Positions 26,401-35,175 are shown, counted from the first letter of the stretch. The stretch: DNA of 64,000 bases from Polynucleobacter sp. MWH-UH25E (GCF_018687095.1 NZ_CP061286.1:62001-126000), one strand, 5' to 3'. Numbers and translations are program-made. The notes: a model not told the origin generated them from the sequence alone.

Positions 26401-28182
26401 TTTGGTGTGACCACTGAGTACTTGCGTTCTGCTGATCAAATTCAGATCAAGATGGCGCAGGGTGCAAAGCCTGGTGAAGGCGGTCAATTGCCTGGCGGCA
26501 AGGTTTCTGACTACATTGGTAAGTTGCGCTTCTCCGTACCAGGTGTAGGTTTGATTTCTCCTCCTCCACACCACGATATTTATTCAATTGAAGATATCGC
26601 TCAGTTAATTCATGACCTCAAGAACGTAAATCCAAAATCTGATGTTTCTGTGAAGTTGGTGTCTGAAGTCGGCGTTGGTACGGTTGCTGCTGGTGTTGCC
26701 AAAGCAAAAGCAGACCACGTTGTGATCGCAGGTCATGATGGTGGTACTGGCGCATCTCCGCTCTCCTCAATTAAGCATGCTGGATCACCATGGGAGTTAG
26801 GTTTGGCTGAAACTCAGCAAACTCTAGTGTTGAATGGTTTGCGTAGCCGTATTCGCGTTCAGGCTGATGGTCAAATGAAGACTGGTCGCGATGTCGTCAT
26901 CGGCGCCTTGTTAGGCGCGGATGAATTCGGTTTTGCAACGGCCCCATTGGTAGTTGAGGGCTGCATCATGATGCGTAAGTGTCACCTTAATACCTGCCCA
27001 GTTGGAGTTGCGACACAAGACCCTGAGTTGCGTAAGAAGTTTTCTGGCAAACCGGAGCATGTTGTGAATTTCTTCTTCTTCATTGCAGAAGAAGCTCGCG
27101 AAATCATGGCGCAACTTGGCATCAGAAAGTTTGATGACCTTATTGGTCGTGTTGATCTTTTGGATACTCGCAAGGGTATTGAGAACTGGAAAGTGCACGG
27201 CTTGGATTTCAGCAAGATTTTTGCTGAGCCGCAAGTTGCCGCTGATGTTCCTCGTTACCAAGTGCTCACTCAAGACCATGGTTTAGCTAATGCGCTAGAC
27301 AATATCTTGATTGAGAAGAGCGAGCCTGCTATCGAGCGTGGTGAAAAAGTTTCTTTCATCGTTCCTGTGAAGAACGTGAATCGTACTGTTGGCGCAATGC
27401 TTTCAGGTGAAGTGGCTCAACGTTATGGTCATGCTGGTTTGCCAGACGACACCATTCATATTCAGTTGAATGGTACGGCTGGTCAAAGCTTTGCAGCATT
27501 CTTAGCCCGCGGTATCACCTTGGATTTAGTGGGCGATGGTAATGACTACGTCGGTAAGGGCTTATCAGGTGGCCGTGTCATCGTACGTGCTCCACATGAG
27601 TTCCGCGGTGATACCTCTAAGAACATCATTGTTGGCAATACGGTTCTTTATGGTGCGATTGCTGGCGAAGCCTTCTTTAACGGTGTTGCTGGCGAACGTT
27701 TCGCTGTGCGTAACTCTGGTGCAACTACGGTTGTCGAAGGTACGGGCGATCACGGTTGTGAGTACATGACTGGTGGAACAGTGGTAGTGCTCGGCACTAC
27801 TGGCCGCAACTTTGCAGCTGGCATGAGCGGAGGCGTTGCTTATGTATATGACGAGGATGGTTTATTTGGTCAACGTTGCAATACCAGTATGGCGACTTTA
27901 GAAAAGGTATTGCCTTCTGCTGAGCAGATTGCCAAGATGCCTAAATCAGAGTGGCATGCTCCTGTTGATGTTAAAGATGGTGGCGAGCGTTTGACTGATG
28001 AGCAAATCTTGAAAGGTTTGATTGAGCGTCATTTCCGCTACACCGGTTCAGAGCGCGCTAAAGCGTTATTGGCCGATTGGGAAAATGCCCGCAATCGCTT
28101 TGTGAAGGTTCTCCCAACCGAGTACAAACGTGCCTTGGGTGAGCTGTGGGAAAAGTCACAGAAGAACGTGGTTACAGCGTAA
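23437..28182 (+). CDS. gltB: Glutamate synthase (NADPH), large subunit
   Basis: GltB (1581 residues) makes two glutamates from glutamine and 2-oxoglutarate. Cys26, in NEHDACGVGF, becomes the N-terminal nucleophile after removal of a 25-residue propeptide. The class II amidotransferase domain covers about 26-430, followed by a central domain, the FMN-binding synthase domain (KPGEGGQLPGGKV, then ISPPPHHDIYSIEDIAQLIH), the 3Fe-4S cysteines (CHLNTCPVG) and the C-terminal GXGXG beta-helix. It is followed by gltD after 45 bases; together they form the GOGAT complex. Confidence 0.98.
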   Translation: MTTQLNTQIRPVAQGMYDPQNEHDACGVGFVAHIKGKKSHEIVSQGLKILENLDHRGAVGADPLMGDGAGILIQIPDTLYREEMAKQGITLPPLGEYGVGMIFLPKEHASRLACEQELERTVRLEGQVVLGWRDVPVDVKLPMSPTVQMTEPFIRQIFIGRGRDIMTTDALERKLYVIRKTASHAIQDLHLKHGKEYFVASMSARTIVYKGLLLANQVGAYYQDLQDPRTVSALALVHQRFSTNTFPAWELAHPYRMIAHNGEINTVKGNVNWVNAREGAISSPVLGDDLQKLWPLIYPGQSDTACFDNCLELLVMSGYPLAQAMMMMIPEAWEQHTLMDDNRRAFYEYHASMMEPWDGPAAMAFTDGRQIGATLDRNGLRPARYYVTDDDLVIMASEAGVLPIPESKIVQKWRLQPGKMFMIDMEQGRIIDDVELKNAVSKAKPYKSWIDAVRVKLDEVDASKADLVDEKTTIRPAAKLLDRQQAFGYTQEDIKYLMAPMAMNGEEAIGSMGNDSPLAVLSNKNKPLYNYFKQLFAQVTNPPIDPIRENMVMSLVSFIGPKPNLLDTNNINPPMRLEVSQPILDFDDITKIRHIGHYTNGKFRSYELDICYPAAWGKAGIEARLASLCAEAADAVRSGYNILIVSDRQVDEKHVAIPALLATSAIHQHLVQKGLRTSVGLVVETGSARETHHFALLAGYGAEAVHPYLAMETLVDMAKGLSGDLSGEKAVKNFVKAVGKGLQKVMSKMGISTYMSYTGSQIFEAIGLNRDIIDQYFKGTPSNVGGIGVFEVAEEALRMHTAAFGNDPVLTNMLDAGGEYAFRIRGENHMWTPDTIAKLQHSTRIGAEKGYQTYKEYANIINDQTKRQMTLRGLFEFKIDPSKAIPLDEVEPAKEIVKRFATGAMSLGSISTEAHATLAIAMNRIGGKSNTGEGGEDPNRYVNELKGIPIKKGESLASILGEDVVEANIPLQDGDSLRSKIKQVASGRFGVTTEYLRSADQIQIKMAQGAKPGEGGQLPGGKVSDYIGKLRFSVPGVGLISPPPHHDIYSIEDIAQLIHDLKNVNPKSDVSVKLVSEVGVGTVAAGVAKAKADHVVIAGHDGGTGASPLSSIKHAGSPWELGLAETQQTLVLNGLRSRIRVQADGQMKTGRDVVIGALLGADEFGFATAPLVVEGCIMMRKCHLNTCPVGVATQDPELRKKFSGKPEHVVNFFFFIAEEAREIMAQLGIRKFDDLIGRVDLLDTRKGIENWKVHGLDFSKIFAEPQVAADVPRYQVLTQDHGLANALDNILIEKSEPAIERGEKVSFIVPVKNVNRTVGAMLSGEVAQRYGHAGLPDDTIHIQLNGTAGQSFAAFLARGITLDLVGDGNDYVGKGLSGGRVIVRAPHEFRGDTSKNIIVGNTVLYGAIAGEAFFNGVAGERFAVRNSGATTVVEGTGDHGCEYMTGGTVVVLGTTGRNFAAGMSGGVAYVYDEDGLFGQRCNTSMATLEKVLPSAEQIAKMPKSEWHAPVDVKDGGERLTDEQILKGLIERHFRYTGSERAKALLADWENARNRFVKVLPTEYKRALGELWEKSQKNVVTA

Positions 28183-28227
28183 TCAATATAGCCAATAGAT
28201 ATTAAGAAAAGATACTAAGGATTAGAT

Positions 28228-29691
28228 ATGGGTAAGGTCACTGGATTCATGGAGTTTGAGCGCGTAGATGAAACATACGAAGCGCCTGCTAAACGTCTCC
28301 ACCATTACAAAGAGTTTGTTGCGGCATTAACTGATGAAGAGGCAAAAGTTCAGGGTGCGCGTTGTATGGATTGTGGTATTCCATTTTGCAATAACGGATG
28401 CCCAGTTAACAACATCATTCCAGACTTCAATGATTTAGTTTTTCATAGTGATTGGAAAAATGCATTAGATGTTTTGCAATCAACCAATAACTTCCCAGAA
28501 TTTACTGGTCGTATTTGCCCAGCGCCATGTGAGGCAGCCTGTACTTTGGGAATTAATCGTGCGCCAGTTGGCATTAAGTCAATTGAGCATGCCATTATTG
28601 ATAAGGGCTGGGAAAGTGGTTGGGTTAAGCCGCAACCATCCAAAACTAAGACTGGCAAGAAAGTAGCGATTGTTGGCGGTGGCCCTGCGGGTATGGCGGC
28701 CGCACAGCAATTGGCGCGCGTTGGTCATGATGTCACTGTATTTGAAAAGAATGATCGTATTGGTGGTTTGCTTCGTTACGGCATCCCTGACTTCAAGATG
28801 GAGAAGTGGCTCATCGATCGTCGCGTAGAGCAAATGCAAGCTGAAGGCGTGAAATTTGAAACAGGCGTTTTTGTTGGCAAAGAGGCCATTGGCGCCGAAG
28901 TAAAAAATTACTCCACCAAAACAGTTTCACCTGAGCAGCTCATGAAAGACTTTGATGCGGTGGTAATTACTGGCGGCGCAGAGCAGCCACGTGATCTTCC
29001 TGTACCAGGCCGTGAGTTAAGTGGCGTGCATTTTGCTTTGGAATTTTTGATTCCGCAAAATAAAGAAAACGCAGGCGACTTTAAAAATGAAATTCGTGCA
29101 ACGGATAAACACGTTGTTGTAATTGGTGGTGGTGACACGGGTTCTGATTGCGTTGGCACTTCTAATCGCCATGGCGCAACAAAAATTACCCAGTTTGAAT
29201 TGTTGCCTCAACCACCAGAAGTCGAGAATAAGCCATTGGTTTGGCCATACTGGCCTACCAAATTGCGCACATCTTCTTCTCATGAAGAAGGATGTGATCG
29301 CGATTGGTCTGTAGGAACAAAGCGTTTTGAAGGTAAAAACGGCAAGGTTGAAAAACTCATTGGCGTACGTTTGGAATGGAAAGACGGAAAAATGTCAGAA
29401 GTTCCAAACTCTGAGTTTGAGATCAAAGCTGATTTAGTGCTTTTGGCAATGGGCTTTGTTTCCCCAGTGCAACAGGTATTGAATGCGTTTGGTGTTGAGA
29501 AAGATGCTCGCGGCAATGCAAAAGCGACTGTAGAAGGTCAAAATGCCTATCAAACGAATGTTCCCAAGGTATTTGCCGCTGGCGATATGCGCCGTGGCCA
29601 ATCTTTAGTAGTTTGGGCTATTCGCGAAGGCCGTCAATGTGCCCAAGCAGTAGACCAGTATTTAATGGGGTCATCCGTTTTGCCCCGATAA
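28228..29691 (+). CDS. gltD: Glutamate synthase (NADPH), small subunit
   Basis: GltD (487 residues) passes electrons from NADPH through FAD to GltB. The N-terminal cysteines CMDCGIPFCNNGCP and CPAPCEAAC hold the two 4Fe-4S clusters. The FAD site is VGGGPAGMAAAQQLARVGHD (about 149-168), and the NADPH site is VIGGGDTGSDC (about 298). A second FAD contact is AAGDMRRGQSLVVWAIREG near the end. It lies directly after gltB, and mlaF starts nine bases after its stop. Confidence 0.97.
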   Translation: MGKVTGFMEFERVDETYEAPAKRLHHYKEFVAALTDEEAKVQGARCMDCGIPFCNNGCPVNNIIPDFNDLVFHSDWKNALDVLQSTNNFPEFTGRICPAPCEAACTLGINRAPVGIKSIEHAIIDKGWESGWVKPQPSKTKTGKKVAIVGGGPAGMAAAQQLARVGHDVTVFEKNDRIGGLLRYGIPDFKMEKWLIDRRVEQMQAEGVKFETGVFVGKEAIGAEVKNYSTKTVSPEQLMKDFDAVVITGGAEQPRDLPVPGRELSGVHFALEFLIPQNKENAGDFKNEIRATDKHVVVIGGGDTGSDCVGTSNRHGATKITQFELLPQPPEVENKPLVWPYWPTKLRTSSSHEEGCDRDWSVGTKRFEGKNGKVEKLIGVRLEWKDGKMSEVPNSEFEIKADLVLLAMGFVSPVQQVLNAFGVEKDARGNAKATVEGQNAYQTNVPKVFAAGDMRRGQSLVVWAIREGRQCAQAVDQYLMGSSVLPR

Positions 29692-29700
29692 TGTGGGCAT

Positions 29701-30549
29701 ATGAATCGTCATCAACCAAGCGCGCTGGATATTAATAAATCCCTAGGCGAAGTTGTCGTCTCCATTAAAGACGTCGACTTTTCCTACGCGCCTGGTGAGC
29801 GACAAATTTTGTCGGGTCTCAATATGGAGTTCCGACGTGGCCAAGTCGTCGCAGTGATGGGCGGTTCCGGCTGCGGTAAAACCACCATTCTGCGTTTAAT
29901 TGGCGGCCAATTTTCCGCGCAATCTGGACAAGTACTATTTGAAGGCCAAGATATTGGCAGGATGAGCGGCAAGGAATTAATGGCCGCACGTCGTCGCATG
30001 GGAATGCTATTTCAGTTCGGCGCTTTATTTACTGACTTAAGTGTTTTTGAAAATGTCGCATTTCCATTGCGTGAACACACCAATTTAAGTGAAGAGCTTT
30101 TACGTTCTTTAGTGTTAATGAAGCTGAATGCTGTAGGTTTGCGTGGTGCGCGTGATTTAATGCCATCGCAAATTTCTGGAGGTATGGCTAGACGCGTTGC
30201 GCTCGCTAGAGCAATTGCATTAGATCCACCGCTCATCATGTATGACGAGCCCTTTGCGGGTTTAGATCCCATCTCTTTGGGAATCACGGCAAGATTGATT
30301 CGGGATTTAAATAGCGCCCTGGGAGCCACGAGTTTATTGGTGACTCACGATGTTGAAGAGACCTTTGAAATTGCGGATTACGTGTATTTCATTGCCAATG
30401 GAAAAATTGGTGCGCAAGGCACGCCAGATGAACTGAGTCGATCAACTGATCCTTTTGTAAGGCAGTTTTTGGATGCGGCGCCAGATGGTCCTGTGCCTTT
30501 TCATTACCCAGGGCAAAGCTTGGAAGATGATTTTGGGGTGAGGGCTTAA
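29701..30549 (+). CDS. mlaF: Phospholipid transport ATP-binding protein MlaF
   Basis: This 282-residue ABC ATPase powers the MlaFEDB complex, which moves phospholipids between inner membrane and periplasm to keep outer-membrane asymmetry. Walker A is GGSGCGKTT, the signature is SGGMARRVALARA, and Walker B is LIMYDEPFAGLDP. Its TAA stop overlaps the mlaE ATG (TAATG). It is the first gene of the mlaFEDACB cluster. Confidence 0.95.
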   Translation: MNRHQPSALDINKSLGEVVVSIKDVDFSYAPGERQILSGLNMEFRRGQVVAVMGGSGCGKTTILRLIGGQFSAQSGQVLFEGQDIGRMSGKELMAARRRMGMLFQFGALFTDLSVFENVAFPLREHTNLSEELLRSLVLMKLNAVGLRGARDLMPSQISGGMARRVALARAIALDPPLIMYDEPFAGLDPISLGITARLIRDLNSALGATSLLVTHDVEETFEIADYVYFIANGKIGAQGTPDELSRSTDPFVRQFLDAAPDGPVPFHYPGQSLEDDFGVRA

Positions 30550-31349
30550 TGACTAATTTAATGACTTCGCTTCTGAATTTATTTGGTGACCTTGGATTTT
30601 TTATTCGTCGCAATTTAAGTAGCCTTGGCCTCTCTGCGCGAATGTTTGTGGCAGTAATTTGGCGTTCTGGGTTTTTATTAAAAAGACCGCGTTTGGTAAT
30701 TGATCAAATTTTGTTTGTTGGCAATCACTCGTTTGTGATCATTGCCGTCTCTGGTTTATTTGTTGGCTTTGTTTTGGGGTTGCAGGGTTATTACACCTTG
30801 AATCGCTATGGCTCTGAACAGGCGCTCGGTTTATTGGTTGCCCTATCGCTTACTCGAGAATTAGGGCCAGTGATCACTGCTCTCTTGTTTGCTGGTCGCG
30901 CTGGAACCTCATTGACTGCAGAAATTGGCTTGATGAAGGCTGGTGAACAATTGAGTGCTATGGAAATGATGGCTGTGGATCCATTAGGCCGCGTCATCGC
31001 TCCAAGGCTTTGGGCAGGCATCATTGCCATGCCGATTTTGGCGACGATTTTTACTGCAGTGGGTGTGCTGGGCGGCTATTTTGTCGGGGTTCCATTGATT
31101 GGCGTCGATTCTGGAGCTTTTTGGTCTCAGATGCAGGGCGGAGTAGACCTGTTCTCGGACATTGGAAACGGCCTCATTAAGAGTTTGGTTTTTGGTGTGG
31201 CGGTGACTTTTATTGCCTTGTATCAAGGCTATGAGGCGAAGCCAACACCTGAGGGTGTTTCACAAGCGACGACTCGCACTGTGGTGATTTCATCTTTATC
31301 GGTTTTGGCACTGGACTTCTTGTTAACCGCAATGATGTTCTCGAATTAG
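30549..31349 (+). CDS. mlaE: Phospholipid transport permease MlaE
   Basis: The 266-residue MlaE/YrbE-type permease has about five to six hydrophobic segments. Conserved segments are GFVLGLQGYYTLNRYG, LTRELGPVITALLFAGRAGT, EIGLMKAGEQLSAMEMMAVD and LYQGYEAKPTPEGVSQATT. It is coupled to mlaF by a one-base overlap and followed by mlaD. Confidence 0.96.
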   Translation: MTNLMTSLLNLFGDLGFFIRRNLSSLGLSARMFVAVIWRSGFLLKRPRLVIDQILFVGNHSFVIIAVSGLFVGFVLGLQGYYTLNRYGSEQALGLLVALSLTRELGPVITALLFAGRAGTSLTAEIGLMKAGEQLSAMEMMAVDPLGRVIAPRLWAGIIAMPILATIFTAVGVLGGYFVGVPLIGVDSGAFWSQMQGGVDLFSDIGNGLIKSLVFGVAVTFIALYQGYEAKPTPEGVSQATTRTVVISSLSVLALDFLLTAMMFSN

Positions 31350-31370
31350 AAAGAATAAACTGGGGCTCTC

Positions 31371-31853
31371 ATGAGAAAAAGCGCAATTGATATCTGGGTT
31401 GGAATTTTTGTTGCCATTGGTTTGTTGGCTGCATTATTTCTGGCATTGAAGGTTGGCAATATGAATGCTGTGTCGTTTGCGCCGACTTATAAAATTTCTG
31501 CGCGCTTTGACAACATCGGCGGCTTAAAACCCCGTGCGCCTGTTAAGAGTGCGGGCGTGGTTGTTGGTCGTATCGCTAATATTTCATTCGACGATAAGAC
31601 CTATCAAGCAACGGTTGTCATGACAATTGAAGATGCTTATAAGTTTCCGAAAGATTCTTCTGCCAAGATTTTGACTTCAGGTCTCTTGGGAGAACAGTAC
31701 ATTGGCCTTGAGGCTGGCGGTTCGGATGATATGTTGGCTAATGGTGAAAAAATTACCCAAACTCAATCTGCCATCGTTCTGGAAAGCTTAATCAGTCAGT
31801 TCTTGTACAACAAGGCAGCTGATAGCGGTCAAGAAAAAAGCGCGGCTAAATAA
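31371..31853 (+). CDS. mlaD: Phospholipid-binding MCE protein MlaD
   Basis: The 160-residue protein has one N-terminal membrane helix (about 7-26) and a periplasmic MCE domain (about 38-118, with ARFDNIGGLKPRAPVKSAGV). MlaD forms a hexameric ring on MlaFE. It ends with a short polar tail. The stop overlaps an ATG (TAATG), but the likely mlaA start is 30 bases further on. Confidence 0.95.
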   Translation: MRKSAIDIWVGIFVAIGLLAALFLALKVGNMNAVSFAPTYKISARFDNIGGLKPRAPVKSAGVVVGRIANISFDDKTYQATVVMTIEDAYKFPKDSSAKILTSGLLGEQYIGLEAGGSDDMLANGEKITQTQSAIVLESLISQFLYNKAADSGQEKSAAK

Positions 31854-31882
31854 TGTTTTCAGTAGTGGCTCTGATTAACAAG

Positions 31883-32611
31883 ATGAAACGTTTTCTCTTG
31901 CTTTGCATGGCTACGGTGCTGGTTGGTTGCGCTTCTATTCCTGCTGGAGTGGAGCCTTCCCCCCAAGATCCTTGGGAATCATTCAATCGTTCTGTGTTTG
32001 AATTTAATGAGGGCTTAGATGCCTATTTACTAAAGCCTGTTGTTGCTGGGTATCGATTTGTATTGCCCGAGTTTGTGCGTGAGGGCATTTATAACTTCTT
32101 TAGTAACTACAACGATATTTACACAGCGTTGTTTAATCTACTGCAAGGCAAACCAGACTACGCTTTTAATGACTTTATGCGAGTTGCTGTGAATACCACA
32201 ATGGGGCTTGGTGGTTTATTGGATCTAGCCACTCCCGGCGGTCTTGAAAAGCACAAAGAGGATTGGGGTCAAACGCTAGGTGTATGGGGTGTTCCTGCAG
32301 GCCCATATGTAGTCCTTCCTTTCTTTGGTCCGAGCAATGTGCGCGACACCTTCGGCACCGTTGCTGACCTAGAGTCTGATTATCTGTTTAGGTTGCTTCC
32401 AAACGTCGCTTTACGTAACAGCATCACGGGATTGCGTGTTGTGAATGCCCGAAATACCTATTACGAGGCGGGTGATTTATTGGATGGCGCTGCAATTGAT
32501 AAGTACAGTTTTATGCGGGATGCTTATATTCAGAGGCGCCAGTATCAGATCAACGAAGGTCGTGATGATGAAGAGCCTCAAATGCCTGTTTATGAAAATC
32601 CATATGAATAA
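31883..32611 (+). CDS. mlaA: Outer-membrane lipoprotein MlaA (VacJ)
   Basis: MlaA removes mislocalised phospholipids from the outer leaflet of the outer membrane. The ATG at 31883 gives MKRFLLLCMATVLVGCASIP, a clean lipoprotein signal with lipobox LVGC. An ATG at 31853 overlapping the mlaD stop would add ten residues. Conserved parts are DPWESFNRSVFEFNE, NTTMGLGGLLDLATPGGLE and WGVPAGPYVVLPFFGPSNVR. In E. coli mlaA is unlinked to mlaFEDCB; here it sits between mlaD and mlaC. Confidence 0.94.
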   Translation: MKRFLLLCMATVLVGCASIPAGVEPSPQDPWESFNRSVFEFNEGLDAYLLKPVVAGYRFVLPEFVREGIYNFFSNYNDIYTALFNLLQGKPDYAFNDFMRVAVNTTMGLGGLLDLATPGGLEKHKEDWGQTLGVWGVPAGPYVVLPFFGPSNVRDTFGTVADLESDYLFRLLPNVALRNSITGLRVVNARNTYYEAGDLLDGAAIDKYSFMRDAYIQRRQYQINEGRDDEEPQMPVYENPYE

Positions 32612-32693
32612 GCATATGGCTTAAGGGTCTAAAATAAGCCCTAACTAAGTAACAAACAAAGTAACAAACTAAGTGAGTTGAAAGACAGTCCTA
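32600..32693 (+). promoter_or_regulatory. Structured mlaA-mlaC gap with tandem repeats
   Basis: CCATATG/CATATGG (32600-32606 and 32613-32619) forms a perfect hairpin over the mlaA stop. It competes with a second hairpin, GGCTTA/TAAGCC (32618-32623 and 32635-32640). Two copies of AAGTAACAAAC follow (32647-32657 and 32659-32669). The arrangement could tune expression between mlaA and mlaC; no function is shown. Confidence 0.4.
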
Positions 32694-33335
32694 ATGAAAA
32701 ACATCAAACCAGCATCATTATTTTTTGCGTTTAGCATGTTTTTGTTTGCAGGACTGTCTCATGCACAGACTCCTGATGCAGCAACACCTCCTGATGCCCT
32801 CATTAAGATGGTCGTGACCGATGTGATGGCTTCGGTAAAGGCTGATCCCGAGATTCAAAAGGGCAGCATTCCAAAGATTGTTGATTTAGTGGAAAAGAAA
32901 ATTGTTCCCTATACCGATATGCGCCGTACAACCGAGATGGCAATGGGCCCTAATTGGAAAAAGGCAAGTGCAGAACAACAAGCGCAACTGACTTCAGAAT
33001 TTAAAAACTTATTGATCCGAACTTATTCAGGCGCTTTAAGTCAGTTGCGTGATCAGACTGTGCAATTTAAGGCTCTTCGCGCTGCGCCAGATGATAAAGA
33101 AGTAGTTGTAAAAACCGTTGTTCTCGGCCGTGGCGACCCAGTGCCTTTGGATTACCGTCTAGAGAAGACGGATAAAGGCTGGAAGGTTTATGACATGAAT
33201 ATTATGGGTGTCTGGTTAGTTGAGGCATACCGCAATCAATTCGCTAACCAGATTAGCCAGAATGGCATTGAAGGCCTTGTGAAATTTTTACAAGATCGCA
33301 ATAAACAGCTAGCAAGCGCTAAACCTACAAACTAA
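32694..33335 (+). CDS. mlaC: Periplasmic phospholipid-binding protein MlaC
   Basis: The 213-residue protein has a cleavable signal (about 1-24, ending SHAQT) and the MlaC/Ttg2D domain: IVPYTDMRRTTEMAMGPNWK, then LIRTYSGALSQLRDQTVQFK and DYRLEKTDKGWKVYDMNIMG. It shuttles lipids between MlaA and MlaD. It lies after an 82-base gap that contains hairpins and tandem repeats. Confidence 0.95.
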   Translation: MKNIKPASLFFAFSMFLFAGLSHAQTPDAATPPDALIKMVVTDVMASVKADPEIQKGSIPKIVDLVEKKIVPYTDMRRTTEMAMGPNWKKASAEQQAQLTSEFKNLLIRTYSGALSQLRDQTVQFKALRAAPDDKEVVVKTVVLGRGDPVPLDYRLEKTDKGWKVYDMNIMGVWLVEAYRNQFANQISQNGIEGLVKFLQDRNKQLASAKPTN

Positions 33336-33348
33336 AGATATTCAGCAA

Positions 33349-33606
33349 ATGGCTTTTTCCTTGCCTGCTTCCGTAACGCAAGAAACTGCAACACAGTTGG
33401 AGACTGAGGGCTTACGTAATCTCGCCAGTCTAAGTTCTATTGATTGCTCTCAGTTAAAGGATTTTGATTCGACAGTATTAGCAGTACTCTTGGCTTGGCG
33501 AAAAAAGTTACAAGAAAACCAGCAATTCTTGTTTATTGAGCATGCCCCAGAAAAACTCAAAGTATTGGCCAAGGTGTATGGCGTTTCCACTTTGCTAGGT
33601 TTCTAA
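33349..33606 (+). CDS. mlaB: STAS-domain protein MlaB
   Basis: This 85-residue cytosolic STAS protein binds and regulates MlaF. The LSSIDCSQLKDFDSTVLAVL strand-helix pattern, with DS before the helix, matches the MlaB STAS fold. It starts 13 bases after mlaC. Sequence conservation in this family is low; position in the mla cluster supports the call. Confidence 0.85.
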   Translation: MAFSLPASVTQETATQLETEGLRNLASLSSIDCSQLKDFDSTVLAVLLAWRKKLQENQQFLFIEHAPEKLKVLAKVYGVSTLLGF

Positions 33607-33619
33607 ATAAAACAGAAGC

Positions 33620-34372
33620 ATGCACTCAGCAATTTCGATTCAGCATATTTCAAAACAATATGGGGCTTTACAGGCACTCAATGATGTTTCGTTGAATATT
33701 GAGCCTGGCGAGTTTTTTGGCCTCTTAGGCCCAAATGGCGCTGGTAAGACTACTTTGATCTCTATATTGGCGGGCTTGGTCAAGGCCGATAAGGGTCATG
33801 CATCTATCTTGGGCGCCGATGTTCAGAAATCCTTTCGTGATGCGCGCCGGATGCTCGGTGTAGTTCCGCAGGAGTTGGTTTTCGATCCTTTCTTTACCGT
33901 TCGTGAAACCTTGCGTTTTCAATCGGGTTACTTTGGTATTCGGAATAACGATGCTTGGATTGATGAGATCATGGCCAACCTCGATCTCACTGGCAAGGCT
34001 GACAGCAATATGCGTGCTTTATCGGGCGGCATGAAGCGGCGAGTTCTAGTGGCTCAGGCATTAGTACATCGTCCGCCAGTCATCATCTTGGACGAGCCGA
34101 CTGCAGGTGTCGATGTGGAGTTACGTCAATCTCTGTGGCAATTTATCAGCAGACTAAATCAAGATGGCCACACGATTGTTCTGACGACGCACTATTTAGA
34201 AGAAGCCGAGGCGCTTTGTCAGCGCATTGCCATGCTCAAGCAGGGCGAGATTGTGGCGCTAGATACCACTGCAAATTTATTAACGCGTTATGGTTCAGCT
34301 AAAAAAGATGGTGAGGGCAAAACAGATCTCGAAGATGTTTTTGTAAACATTATGTCGGGAACGGCTCAATGA
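33620..34372 (+). CDS. ABC-2 type exporter ATP-binding protein (YadG-like)
   Basis: The 250-residue ATPase has Walker A GPNGAGKTT, signature LSGGMKRR, Walker B VIILDEPTAGVD and the switch histidine in VLTTHYLEEAE. It pairs with the permease gene that overlaps its stop by four bases (ATGA). This ABC-2 pair is commonly found between mlaB and ibaG-murA in betaproteobacteria. The substrate is unknown, and the position suggests an envelope role. Confidence 0.9.
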   Translation: MHSAISIQHISKQYGALQALNDVSLNIEPGEFFGLLGPNGAGKTTLISILAGLVKADKGHASILGADVQKSFRDARRMLGVVPQELVFDPFFTVRETLRFQSGYFGIRNNDAWIDEIMANLDLTGKADSNMRALSGGMKRRVLVAQALVHRPPVIILDEPTAGVDVELRQSLWQFISRLNQDGHTIVLTTHYLEEAEALCQRIAMLKQGEIVALDTTANLLTRYGSAKKDGEGKTDLEDVFVNIMSGTAQ

Positions 34373-35175
34373 CTATAGTGAATAAAGCAGCTCAAGCCCT
34401 CAATAAGCCGGAATTAGAGTATGGCAGTGGCTTTCCGACTTTATTGTGTAAGGAAGTGAAGCGCTTTTATAAGGTGGCGTTTCAGACGGTTGCCGCGCCA
34501 GTATTGACTGCCATTTTGTACCTCATGATTTTTGGTCATGTGCTTGAGGGTAAAGAGGTCTATGGGCGTTTAAGCTATACCGCTTTTTTGATTCCTGGCT
34601 TAGTCATGATGAGTGTGTTGCAAAACGCATTTGCAAATACCTCTTCTTCTCTCATTCAGTCAAAAATAACGGGAAACCTTGTCTTTGTTTTGTTGGCCCC
34701 TCTCAGTCACCTTGAGTTTTATACGGCCTATATATTGGCGGCAGTTTTTCGGGGAATTGTTGTGGGCTTGGGCGTATTGTTGATCACACTTTGGTTTGAT
34801 ATCCCCACGCTTGAATACCCATTATGGATTTTGATATTCGCATTTTTGGGCGCTGCCATCTTGGGTAGTCTTGGATTAATTGCCGGAATTTTGGCTGATA
34901 AATTTGATCAATTAGCTGCATTTCAGAACTTCATCATCATGCCGGCAACAATGCTGTCTGGAGTGTTCTATTCCATCCATTCTTTGCCGGCTGCTTGGCA
35001 GGCGGTTTCGCATTTCAACCCCTTCTTTTATATGATCGATGGCTTTCGTTTTGGGTTTTTCGGGATTTCGGACGTATCCCCCTGGAGCAGTTTAGCTATT
35101 GTGTTTTGTTTCTTTGTGGCGGTTTCAGCGATTGCTTTGCGACTATTGCAAAAAGGCTATAAGTTACGCAATTAG
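34369..35175 (+). CDS. ABC-2 type exporter permease (YadH-like)
   Basis: The 268-residue protein has six predicted membrane segments and the ABC-2 membrane signature near the end (IIMPATMLSGVFYSIHSLPA, then FNPFFYMIDGFRFGFFG). It is translationally coupled to the ATPase by an ATGA overlap. The substrate is not known. Confidence 0.9.
   Translation: MTIVNKAAQALNKPELEYGSGFPTLLCKEVKRFYKVAFQTVAAPVLTAILYLMIFGHVLEGKEVYGRLSYTAFLIPGLVMMSVLQNAFANTSSSLIQSKITGNLVFVLLAPLSHLEFYTAYILAAVFRGIVVGLGVLLITLWFDIPTLEYPLWILIFAFLGAAILGSLGLIAGILADKFDQLAAFQNFIIMPATMLSGVFYSIHSLPAAWQAVSHFNPFFYMIDGFRFGFFGISDVSPWSSLAIVFCFFVAVSAIALRLLQKGYKLRN

Noticed and set aside
31853..31882. Upstream ATG for mlaA overlapping the mlaD stop
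   Set aside because: The TAATG overlap is attractive, but the ATG at 31883 gives a normal lipoprotein signal length; the upstream start remains a minor possibility.
32641..32675. Short direct repeats considered as a CRISPR-like array
   Set aside because: There are only two 11-base copies with almost no spacer, no cas genes and no array structure.
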